Assembly: GCF_000340435.2 (NCBI RefSeq)
Contig: NZ_CP011883.2
Span: 2,402,687 to 2,466,686 of the forward strand
Source: Mycobacterium haemophilum DSM 44634
GTDB lineage: Bacteria; Actinomycetota; Actinomycetes; Mycobacteriales; Mycobacteriaceae
Length of the DNA stretch: 64,000 bases
Direction: 5' to 3'
Positions 43,108 through 50,341 of the stretch are shown piece after piece. The notes beneath the pieces were generated by a model. That model was not told the DNA's origin. It saw nothing but the letters and a program-made list of their open reading frames with translations, and did not search any database. A program made the position numbers and the translations under genes. The first letter of the stretch is position 1. Every line of letters starts with the position of its first letter.

Positions 43108-43134
43108 GGGAACTACCCGGGCCGTCGTAACGTT
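43108..43134 (+). promoter_or_regulatory. SigH/SigR-type promoter of rbpA
   Basis: GGGAAC (43108-43113) is followed after 17 bp by CGTT (43131-43134), the consensus of the thiol-stress sigma factors SigH of mycobacteria and SigR of Streptomyces (GGGAAY-N16-18-CGTT). It lies 64 bp upstream of the rbpA ATG. In Streptomyces rbpA is a known SigR target, so induction by oxidative stress is likely here too (inference). Confidence 0.6.
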
Positions 43135-43197
43135 TGGCAAGCGAAGAGAATCACCCGCACAGGAGCCAAGAGCTCACCGCACTAAAGGAGTACGCCG

Positions 43198-43533
43198 ATG
43201 GCTGATCGAGTCCTGAGAGGCAGTCGCCTCGGCGCCGTGAGCTACGAGACCGATCGCAACCATGACCTCGCGCCACGTCAGATAGCGCGGTACCGCACCG
43301 ACAACGGCGAGGAGTTCGAGGTTCCCTTCGCTGACGACGCTGATATCCCCGGCACCTGGCTGTGCCGCAACGGCATGGAAGGCACGCTGATCGAGGGTGA
43401 CCTACCCGAGCCCAAGAAGGTCAAGCCGCCGCGCACGCACTGGGACATGCTGCTGGAGCGGCGCACGGTCGAAGAACTTGAAGAGCTGCTCAAGGAGCGC
43501 CTCGATCTGATCCGGTCGCGCCGCCGCGGCTGA
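43198..43533 (+). CDS. rbpA: RNA polymerase-binding protein RbpA
   Basis: A 111-residue protein, the same length as M. tuberculosis RbpA (Rv2050). It has the N-terminal tail and core domain (MADRVLRGSRLGAVSYETDRN, then YRTDNGEEFEVPFADDADIP), the basic linker EPKKVKPPRTHWDMLLER and the sigma-interaction helix TVEELEELLKERLDLIRSRR. RbpA binds RNA polymerase with the primary sigma factors SigA/SigB and stabilises the open complex; it is essential and specific to actinobacteria. AAAGGAG lies nine bases before the ATG. The 176-bp upstream gap holds a SigH-type promoter. The gene is convergent with ppm. Confidence 0.97.
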   Translation: MADRVLRGSRLGAVSYETDRNHDLAPRQIARYRTDNGEEFEVPFADDADIPGTWLCRNGMEGTLIEGDLPEPKKVKPPRTHWDMLLERRTVEELEELLKERLDLIRSRRRG

Positions 43534-43548
43534 CCGGGCTCGCGCCGA

Positions 43549-44343
43549 CTAGCTGCGGTTACGCGTGCGCGCCGTTCGAGCGCGCTGGAGCCGCCCATCG
43601 ATGCCCCATCGAGTGACTTTGACCAGCGCCTCGCGAATATTGGATCCGCTCATCTTGGACACACCAAGCTCACGCTCGGTGAAGGTAATCGGCACTTCGA
43701 TGACGACGAACCCGTTGCTCACGGTGCGCCAAGTCAGATCAATCTGGAAGCAGTAGCCCTTGGAGTCCACACCGTCAAGGTCGATTGCCTCGAGCACTTC
43801 GCGGCGGTAGGCGCGATAGCCGGCGGTGATGTCATGGACGTCGATGCCGAGCGCCAACCGCGAATAGGTGTTGGCCGTCTTGGACAAAGCCAGGCGCCGC
43901 CACGGCCAATTGCGCACCGTCCCCCCATCGACATAGCGCGAACCGATAGCAAGGTCGGCTCCAGCGTCGACGGCGTCGAGCAGACGGTGCAGCTGTTCGG
44001 GCGCGTGACTTCCGTCCGCGTCCATCTCCACCAGCACCGAGTAGTCCCGACTCATACCCCAGGCAAACCCTGCCAGGTATGCCGCACCCAGGCCATCCTT
44101 GGCGGTGCGGTGCATCACGTGCGTACCACCCGGATCGGCCTGCGCCAGCTCGTCGGCGAGTTTGCCGGTGCCATCAGGACTGCCGTCGTCCACGATGAGC
44201 ACGTGTATCCCTGGGCATGCGTCCTTCAACCGCGCATGGATCACCGGCAGGTTCTCCCGCTCGTTGAAAGTGGGGATGATCACCAGGACGCGCTGACTGG
44301 GACGATTACCCGATGTCTGGCGCGCAGGCTGGCCGGTGGTCAT
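43549..44343 (-). CDS. ppm: Polyprenol-phosphate mannose synthase (Ppm)
   Basis: A 264-residue GT2 glycosyltransferase. It has the nucleotide-binding VLIVDDGSPDGT (about residue 50), the metal-binding VEMDADGSH (D-x-D, about 110) and the acceptor-side motif ITAGYRAYRRE. It moves mannose from GDP-mannose to polyprenyl phosphate, supplying the donor for lipomannan, lipoarabinomannan and protein O-mannosylation. In M. tuberculosis the same sequence is the C-terminal domain of Ppm1. Here it is a separate gene with its own GAGGAGCT ribosome-binding site and an ATG overlapping the lnt stop (ATGA). Confidence 0.95.
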   Translation of the reverse strand: MTTGQPARQTSGNRPSQRVLVIIPTFNERENLPVIHARLKDACPGIHVLIVDDGSPDGTGKLADELAQADPGGTHVMHRTAKDGLGAAYLAGFAWGMSRDYSVLVEMDADGSHAPEQLHRLLDAVDAGADLAIGSRYVDGGTVRNWPWRRLALSKTANTYSRLALGIDVHDITAGYRAYRREVLEAIDLDGVDSKGYCFQIDLTWRTVSNGFVVIEVPITFTERELGVSKMSGSNIREALVKVTRWGIDGRLQRARTARTRNRS

Positions 44344-46160
44344 TTAGCTCCTCTGTGTCGCCCGAAATAACGCGGCTGTCGGCCGCCCCTGTGGAGCGGA
44401 GTGTAGTCACCAGTGTCAACGCCGCCCTCAGATTCGCCTGGCGCACCCGCGTCTGCAGGACGCGGGAACCATCCATTGTGCCGCATGGCGATCAGCACGA
44501 CCGCTCCGGCCGCTCCGACGAGGATCCACTGCAAGGTCAGACCCCAACGAGTTGCTGGCGTCAGCCTCGTCTTAAGGCGCACCTGCATGTCCAGGTAGGC
44601 GGGCGCAAAGAAGTCTGTGCGGACCAGTTCGCTGCCATCCGGCGCAATCACCGAGCTGATCCCGGTGGTGCCGGCAACCACCACATATCGGTCGTGCTCC
44701 ACGGCTCGGACTTTGGCGAAGGCCAGCTGTTGCTCACTCATCGTTTTGTTGAAGGTGGCGTTGTTGGTGGGCACCGCCAGCAACTGAGCGCCATTGAGGA
44801 CCGCTTTTCGCGCGGCGCGGTCGAAGATCACTTCCCAGCAGGTAGCCACCCCGATAGGTACCCCCGCAATACGCACGACACCACTGCTTTGGCGGGGCAC
44901 GATGTGGCTAGCCCGGTCGGCATACCCGGAAAGATGCTTAAAAAGCCACGGCATCGGCAAATACTCGCCGAACGGCTGCACGATTTCCTTGTCATGGCGG
45001 TCGGCCGGTCCGGTGCCCGGATTCCAGACGATCACGGTATTGGTGTATTCGGGGGCTCGTTGCATGCGGCCTGGGACATCAAGCACGGTGCCGACCAGGA
45101 TCGGCGCGCCGATCGCCGCGGCAGTTGCCGCGATCTCTTGCCCGGCATCGCCATTGACCAACGGATCGATATCCGAGGCGTCCTCGGGCCAGATCACGAA
45201 TTGAGGTTGCGGGACGATCCCGGCACGCACATCCTCGGCCAGTCGCAGCGTCTCGCGGACGTGGTTGTCCAGCACGGCTCGGCGTTGCGCGTTGAAGTCA
45301 AGACCGAGCCGCGGCACGTTGCCCTGTACCGCCGCGACCGTGATCACGGGTTCGCCGCCCGATCCCGCACCCGCATGCCGCACCTGGGGCCAAACGACGA
45401 CGGCGGCCAGCAACACCAGGCATATGCAGACACCCGGTAGCACCACCGCCGGAGGCGGACCGCTTCTACCCGACTGGCCGCTGCTTGGCCACCACTTCAC
45501 AATTTCCAATGCGATCGCGGTCGCGCTGCATCCCACCAGCACAGTCGCCATCGAGAGCAGCGGAGCGCCACCGAGTTGGGCCAATGGCAGCAACGGGCCG
45601 TCGGCTTGGCCGAAGGCCACCGACCCCCAGGGAAACCCACCGAACGGAACGACCGACTTCAACCACTCCTGCGCCGCCCACACCACCGCAAACCAGATCG
45701 GCCAACCGGGCAGCGGGCCCACCACGACAGCGAGCAGGCCGAAGAGACCGGGAAAAAGCGCGGCCGCGGTCGCCAGCACCAACCAGGGCATGGCACCCAC
45801 GAGACTGCTGATCCACGGCAACAACGGCAGATAGAACGCCAACCCGAACAGAAATCCATAGCCCAGACCGCCCACCGGTGTCGTGTTTGGGTGCGTTAAG
45901 ACCCAAGCCAGCAGTGCGAAGGCGACGACGGCGCCCCACCACCAGTTCAGCGACGGGAAGCTGGCGCAAAGCAGCAAACCGGCCACCACGGCGACCGCCA
46001 GCCGTGGCAGACGCGGCAGCAACGCAACACCCATCGGCGCCAGCGCGTGGCGCGCCATGGCGCTCAGCTGAACGACCCGGCCGGGAATGGCAGCCGCGTC
46101 GAAGGCTTCGGTCACCGGGTCGTCATCGACTGGGTCGATCTCGATGGTCTCATCAGCCAT
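44340..46160 (-). CDS. lnt: Apolipoprotein N-acyltransferase (Lnt)
   Basis: This 606-residue protein has five to seven N-terminal helices (about residues 50-260) followed by a carbon-nitrogen hydrolase domain. The Glu-Lys-Cys triad is visible in VIWPEDASD, RHDKEIVQPFGEYLPMPW and GVATCWEVIFD. It adds the third acyl chain to the N-terminal cysteine of lipoproteins at the outer face of the membrane. The final hydrophobic segment (WILVGAAGAVVLIAM) and basic tail would have led into Ppm in the M. tuberculosis fusion; here it stops after GRHRGAK. The start overlaps the upstream amidohydrolase gene by 8 bp. Confidence 0.95.
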   Translation of the reverse strand: MADETIEIDPVDDDPVTEAFDAAAIPGRVVQLSAMARHALAPMGVALLPRLPRLAVAVVAGLLLCASFPSLNWWWGAVVAFALLAWVLTHPNTTPVGGLGYGFLFGLAFYLPLLPWISSLVGAMPWLVLATAAALFPGLFGLLAVVVGPLPGWPIWFAVVWAAQEWLKSVVPFGGFPWGSVAFGQADGPLLPLAQLGGAPLLSMATVLVGCSATAIALEIVKWWPSSGQSGRSGPPPAVVLPGVCICLVLLAAVVVWPQVRHAGAGSGGEPVITVAAVQGNVPRLGLDFNAQRRAVLDNHVRETLRLAEDVRAGIVPQPQFVIWPEDASDIDPLVNGDAGQEIAATAAAIGAPILVGTVLDVPGRMQRAPEYTNTVIVWNPGTGPADRHDKEIVQPFGEYLPMPWLFKHLSGYADRASHIVPRQSSGVVRIAGVPIGVATCWEVIFDRAARKAVLNGAQLLAVPTNNATFNKTMSEQQLAFAKVRAVEHDRYVVVAGTTGISSVIAPDGSELVRTDFFAPAYLDMQVRLKTRLTPATRWGLTLQWILVGAAGAVVLIAMRHNGWFPRPADAGAPGESEGGVDTGDYTPLHRGGRQPRYFGRHRGAK

Positions 46161-47751
46161 AGATCACAGCACCCCGGTGCACGGTCTGGCGGCAACGCGG
46201 CACGGCGTCGGTCGGGCCCAGCCGCGGTAATGCAGCCACCCGCGAACGCGGGTCAGTGGACCAGCGCTGGACGGCGTCGCGCGGCGCACTGACGTCAAGG
46301 GCCCCGGCGTCCCACACGGCGTAGGAGGCCGGCGCGCCAGGCACCAGGGTGCCGATCTTGCCGTCGCGGGCACCACCGGCTCGCCAGCCGCCGCGGGTCG
46401 CGGCAGCGAACGCCGCCCGCGCCGAGACCGCGCTTCCGGGAGTGTGGTGATTGACCGCTGCCCGCACGCTGACCCACGGATCAAGACTTGTCACCGGGGC
46501 GTCGGAACCTAGCGCGAGGGGCACGCCTTGGGATGCTAACAGCGCCAGCGGGTTGAGTTCGCTGCCTCGCTGCACACCAAGGCGACGGGCGTACATGCCG
46601 CTGCCGCCGCCCCAGAGCGCATCAAAATTCGGTTGCACGCTGGCGATGACGCCCCATGCGCCCAGTTTTGCGGCCTGATCCGCGGTCACCATCTCGATGT
46701 GCTCCAGTCGGTGCCCACACCGGGCCACCGCAAGCACCCCGAGATCCGCGACGACCCTTTCGAAGGCGGTGACCACCGCCGAGACCGCCGCATCGCCGAT
46801 CACATGGAACCCCGCCGTCACCTGCGCCTCGGTACAAGCTCGCAGATGCGCTTCGATGGCGTCGGGCTCGAGGTAACAGGTGCCCGTCCGATCCGGCGCG
46901 TCCGTGTACGGCTGGTGTAGCCAGGCGGTACGCGATCCCAGCGCCCCGTCGACGAACAGGTCACCGGCCAAACCGCGAGCCCCGGTCTCGTGCACCAGCG
47001 CGCGAGCAGCTGCCGGTGTGGTCACCGGCTCACCCCAGTAACCGATCACTTCGACGCCATGATCGAGGACGCGAACCTGTCGCCAGTCGTCGAGCCCGCC
47101 AATGTTGGGGCCGGCGCATTCGTGCACCGCGACGATGCCCGCTGCGGCGGCCGCCGCCAGCGCCGCGGTCCGTGCTTCGGCTAGCTGCGGGGCGGTTAGC
47201 AGGTCACGGGCGGCGGCGCGCGCCAGGTGATGAGCGTCGCCGGTCAGCGGCTGCTGAGCCGCGAAACCGGCCGCGGCCGCCAACTCTGGGACCAGCCGCC
47301 GCAGCCCAGTCGAGGCGAGCGCGGAGTGCACGTCCACGCGTGCTAGGTAGGCGGGCAGCTCACCGAGCACCGCATCCAGATCGCTGGTGCTCGGCGCGGT
47401 GTGGTCGGGCCACGCCGATTCGTCCCACCCGTGCCCCCACACCGGCTGGTTCGGGTGGGCGACCGCGTAATCGGCAACCATCTGAATGCAGTGCGCGCGC
47501 GAGACGGCCGAGCGCAGATCCAGTCCGCTGAGTATCAGACCGGTCGCGCTCAGGTGAATATGGCTGTCCACGAATCCCGGCGCCACGAATCCACCATCGA
47601 GATCCTCCACGTCGGCGTCCGGAAACTGGCTGCGGCCGACGTCGTCGCTGCCTAGCCAGGCGACCACGTCGCCACGCACCGCCATCGCAGTGGCATCTGG
47701 GTGGCTGGGGCTGTACACACGGCCGTTCACCAGCAGCCTGGTCTGAGTCAC
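46153..47751 (-). CDS. Amidohydrolase 3 family (YtcJ-like) metal hydrolase
   Basis: A 532-residue member of the amidohydrolase superfamily. The HxH metal motif is in GFVDSHIHLSATGL (about residue 65), further ligands in GFHVIGDAAVSAV and HRLEHIEMV, and the late Asp in LALGSDAPVTSLDPW. Relatives hydrolyse N-acyl or imide bonds, but the substrate of this Rv2052c-like protein is not known. The start is GTG. It is the first gene of an operon-like run with lnt and ppm (8-bp and 4-bp overlaps) and lies eight bases after the FxsA gene's stop side, so cotranscription with fxsA is also likely. Confidence 0.85.
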   Translation of the reverse strand: MTQTRLLVNGRVYSPSHPDATAMAVRGDVVAWLGSDDVGRSQFPDADVEDLDGGFVAPGFVDSHIHLSATGLILSGLDLRSAVSRAHCIQMVADYAVAHPNQPVWGHGWDESAWPDHTAPSTSDLDAVLGELPAYLARVDVHSALASTGLRRLVPELAAAAGFAAQQPLTGDAHHLARAAARDLLTAPQLAEARTAALAAAAAAGIVAVHECAGPNIGGLDDWRQVRVLDHGVEVIGYWGEPVTTPAAARALVHETGARGLAGDLFVDGALGSRTAWLHQPYTDAPDRTGTCYLEPDAIEAHLRACTEAQVTAGFHVIGDAAVSAVVTAFERVVADLGVLAVARCGHRLEHIEMVTADQAAKLGAWGVIASVQPNFDALWGGGSGMYARRLGVQRGSELNPLALLASQGVPLALGSDAPVTSLDPWVSVRAAVNHHTPGSAVSARAAFAAATRGGWRAGGARDGKIGTLVPGAPASYAVWDAGALDVSAPRDAVQRWSTDPRSRVAALPRLGPTDAVPRCRQTVHRGAVIYG

Positions 47752-47760
47752 ACCGTAAAA

Positions 47761-48309
47761 CTACGTGGGGTCCACGGTTGGATGTTGCGGCAAGATCGGC
47801 GCCTCGACGTCGGCCACGTCAACGACCTCACCTTCGATGAAATCGCTGCCATCACCGGTAGCCGTCATGTCGGTGACCAGTGGCACCCGTCGCTGGAAGC
47901 CACGCACGGCAAGCGCGGTCAATCCGGGACGAGCAACCGCTCGAATCGGCGGTATCAGCAGCAGCAACCCCAACGCCGTGGTGACCAATCCGGGAACCAG
48001 CACCAGAACCGTGGCCGCAGTGACCACCGCGCCGTCGCTGACTGCGGTGCGCGGTTCGGCGAGGCCCGACCGCAGCTGCACGAGCCGGGCACTGACCTGC
48101 CACCCACCAACCGGACCCAACAGGCCCCATCCGAGCGCGACAGCAGCCAACAGCACCCACAGGGTCCAGCCAAACCCGATCGTCGACACCAACGCAAGAA
48201 TCGCCGCCAGCTCGACGACGGCGTAAATGAGGAACAGCCGCCGCACCATGTGATGCCAACGTGCGCGGGCTATGGCCGAGTTCCGTGGAGGCGCACCTGA
48301 GCGCTGCAC
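47761..48309 (-). CDS. fxsA: FxsA family membrane protein
   Basis: A 182-residue protein whose first 110 residues contain the FxsA pattern: LFLIYAVVELAAILALVSTIGFGWTL, then a helix pair (VLVLVPGLVTTALGLLLLIPPIR) separated by the GWQVSARLVQLRSGL loop. E. coli FxsA relieves phage T7 exclusion by the F plasmid; its normal role is unknown. The C-terminus is acidic (DFIEGEVVDVADVEAPIL), as in Rv2053c. GTG at 48309 is given as start; ATG at 48249 (MVRRLFLIY), right at the first helix, is equally possible and would leave more room for the divergent promoter. Confidence 0.85.
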   Translation of the reverse strand: MQRSGAPPRNSAIARARWHHMVRRLFLIYAVVELAAILALVSTIGFGWTLWVLLAAVALGWGLLGPVGGWQVSARLVQLRSGLAEPRTAVSDGAVVTAATVLVLVPGLVTTALGLLLLIPPIRAVARPGLTALAVRGFQRRVPLVTDMTATGDGSDFIEGEVVDVADVEAPILPQHPTVDPT

Positions 48310-48321
48310 TTAGATGACGTT

Positions 48322-49020
48322 ATGACCACGATTGAGATCGACGCCCCCGACGGACCGATTGAGGCGCTACTAAGCGTCCCCCCGGGCCCCGGGCCATGGC
48401 CGGGCGTCGTTGTGATTCACGACGCGATCGGCTATGAGCCGGACAAGGAGTCGACCAACGACCACATCGCCACGGCGGGCTACCTGGCGCTCACGCCGAA
48501 TTTGTACTCACGCGGTGGCCGCGCCCGCTGCATCATCCGAGTCATGCGTGAGCTACTGACCAAGCGAGGCCGCGCTCTTGACGACATTCTGGCTGCCCGC
48601 AATCACTTGCTGGCCATGCCGGAATGCTCCGGGCGTGTCGGCATCGCGGGCTTCTGCATGGGCGGTCAGTTCGCACTCGTTATGTCGCCCAAAGGTTTTG
48701 GCGCCTCTGCGCCGTTCTACGGCACTCCATTGCCGCGCAACCTCAGCGAGACGCTGGACGGAGCATGCCCGATTGTGGCGAGCTTCGGCGGCCGCGACCC
48801 GCTGGGTATTGGCGCGCCCAAGCGATTGCGTCAAGTGACCCAGACTCAGCACATCGCCGCCGACATCAAGGTCTACCCCGGCGCCGGGCACAGTTTCGCG
48901 AACAAGATTCCCGGCCAGCCACTACTGCGTATCGCGGGTTTCGGCTACAACCAGGCCGCCACCGAGGATGCGTGGAGCCGCGTCTTCGCGTTCTTCGGCA
49001 AGCACCTGCGCACCGAGTGA
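48322..49020 (+). CDS. Dienelactone hydrolase family protein (Rv2054-like)
   Basis: A 232-residue alpha/beta hydrolase. The nucleophile is Cys in VGIAGFCMGGQFAL, as in dienelactone hydrolases, with Asp in FGGRDPLGI and His in YPGAGHSFANK completing the triad. These enzymes open dienelactone rings in chlorocatechol breakdown, but most mycobacterial members have unknown substrates. The gene is divergent from fxsA with only 12-72 bp between starts, so its transcript is likely leaderless or nearly so. It corresponds to Rv2054; the ribosomal-protein paralog cluster expected next in M. tuberculosis is not here. Confidence 0.88.
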   Translation: MTTIEIDAPDGPIEALLSVPPGPGPWPGVVVIHDAIGYEPDKESTNDHIATAGYLALTPNLYSRGGRARCIIRVMRELLTKRGRALDDILAARNHLLAMPECSGRVGIAGFCMGGQFALVMSPKGFGASAPFYGTPLPRNLSETLDGACPIVASFGGRDPLGIGAPKRLRQVTQTQHIAADIKVYPGAGHSFANKIPGQPLLRIAGFGYNQAATEDAWSRVFAFFGKHLRTE

Positions 49021-49045
49021 GACGCCCAGCGGGCCGCCGTCCCGG

Positions 49046-49903
49046 TTAAGCGCGCAGCTTCTGCGACAGCATGTTCGCGAAGGTGTGAGTGTCACCTGGC
49101 CAGCGCGCCGACAGGTAGTTGCCGTCGTCGACGACGAACGCCGGCCGCGAATCGGTCACCGAATCGCGCACCATGCCGGAGGTCTTGAGCAACCAATGCG
49201 GCGTTCCGCGGATGACGTCACAGAAATCCGTTGGGCTTTTGAGGGCGCGGGTAACCTCCGACTGCACCGACATGTACCCGCGCGGCTGGCCGGGCTCCTC
49301 GACGTAGGTGCGGTAGTAGTTGGGATCCCAGCAGCGTGTGACCCGGGTCAGCTGCCAGGCGGTGCGCTCCAGCGCCCACGTCAGCGCTGTGGTCCGGCGT
49401 CCGTACAACACCGAGCGGCCCGTCGCGGGATCAATGCTGCGGGCGGCCAGCAGCACACCATGACAGATCGCGGCCACCATCACCCCACCGGCAAAGGCGT
49501 CCACGACCAGCCGCTGCAGTACGCCGCTGTCGATGTAGCTGCGCATCCCGCGGGCGCGATGGCCACCGGGCAGCAACAACGCATCGATGCCGTCGACGGT
49601 GGCCTGGGTCCAGCGGACGGGATGCTGAAACTCAACCGCTCGCAGCATGTCCTGATATGCACGGCGGCCGTCCTTATTCGCCCGCAACGCCAACCCGATG
49701 ACTGGGACGGCGCCCAACACCGGCAGCGCCGACCAGACGTCCAAGCCCCGGCCGGTGACCATGATGTCGTCAGCCACCCCGGCCGTGCCGCTTTCGGTAG
49801 CAAAAACCACCCGGTGCCCATTGTCGCGTAAAACCCGCCAGCTGACGGCGACCTCGGTCGGGTCGAAGTCACGATCTGGAATCGGGATCAATACGGTGCT
49901 CAT
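49046..49903 (-). CDS. DJ-1/PfpI-like (class I glutamine amidotransferase-fold) protein
   Basis: This is a 285-residue protein. It starts VLIPIPDRDFDPTEVAVSWRVLRDNGHRVVFATE, contains DGIDALLLPGGHRARGMRSYIDSG and the nucleophile elbow VMVAAICHGVLLAAR with a reactive Cys followed by His, which are DJ-1/PfpI hallmarks. Chaperone, deglycase or protease activity is possible; the substrate is unknown. The ATG at 49903 is chosen since the frame upstream of it overlaps the next gene. It lies 22 bp downstream of the PPOX-like gene and may be cotranscribed. I know of no equivalent at this site in M. tuberculosis. Confidence 0.82.
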   Translation of the reverse strand: MSTVLIPIPDRDFDPTEVAVSWRVLRDNGHRVVFATESGTAGVADDIMVTGRGLDVWSALPVLGAVPVIGLALRANKDGRRAYQDMLRAVEFQHPVRWTQATVDGIDALLLPGGHRARGMRSYIDSGVLQRLVVDAFAGGVMVAAICHGVLLAARSIDPATGRSVLYGRRTTALTWALERTAWQLTRVTRCWDPNYYRTYVEEPGQPRGYMSVQSEVTRALKSPTDFCDVIRGTPHWLLKTSGMVRDSVTDSRPAFVVDDGNYLSARWPGDTHTFANMLSQKLRA

Positions 49904-49925
49904 CGGTGCTGCCGACTTGTCGGGG

Positions 49926-50321
49926 TCAACGTCCAGACACTCGGAGTTCAAGACCGATATTGTTTTGCATACCGCCACGCAGCTTGCTGACGAAGGTAAA
50001 CAGCCGGCCCTGGATGCCGTACCGCTTGCCGATTGCGTCGTAGACGCTGCCCGTCTGTGACTTATCGAGGATTGTGGCGGTGCCCTCGACGGCCTCGCTC
50101 GTCGCGCGACCACGCATCGTGCAGGTGGCCAGCGTAATCCGGGGGGTATTGCGGATTCGCTTAACCTTCCACGCCTTTTCCTCGGAGATGACCAGCAGCC
50201 GATCGCCGCGCTCCTTATCCAAGGCGGCCCAGATGGGGGTCGGCTTGGGTCGGCCGTCCTTGGTGAATGTGGTCAGCAGGAGGTACTGCGCCTTGGCTAG
50301 GTCGGCAAATGTGGGCGTCAT
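49926..50321 (-). CDS. Pyridoxamine 5'-phosphate oxidase-fold, F420/flavin-binding protein (Rv2061c-like)
   Basis: A 131-residue single-domain split-barrel protein: FADLAKAQYLLLTTFTKDGRPKPTPIWAAL, then RNTPRITLATCTMRGRATSEAVEGTATIL. This is the PPOX-class pattern of mycobacterial F420- or FMN-dependent reductases. The exact cofactor and substrate are unknown. The start ATG at 50321 (MTPTFADL) is chosen; the frame extends upstream into cobN but only as a shadow. It lies 20 bp after the cobN stop codon, matching Rv2061c next to cobN in M. tuberculosis, and is probably cotranscribed. Confidence 0.88.
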   Translation of the reverse strand: MTPTFADLAKAQYLLLTTFTKDGRPKPTPIWAALDKERGDRLLVISEEKAWKVKRIRNTPRITLATCTMRGRATSEAVEGTATILDKSQTGSVYDAIGKRYGIQGRLFTFVSKLRGGMQNNIGLELRVSGR

Positions 50322-50341
50322 GGTCCCAAAACTACCGGTAG

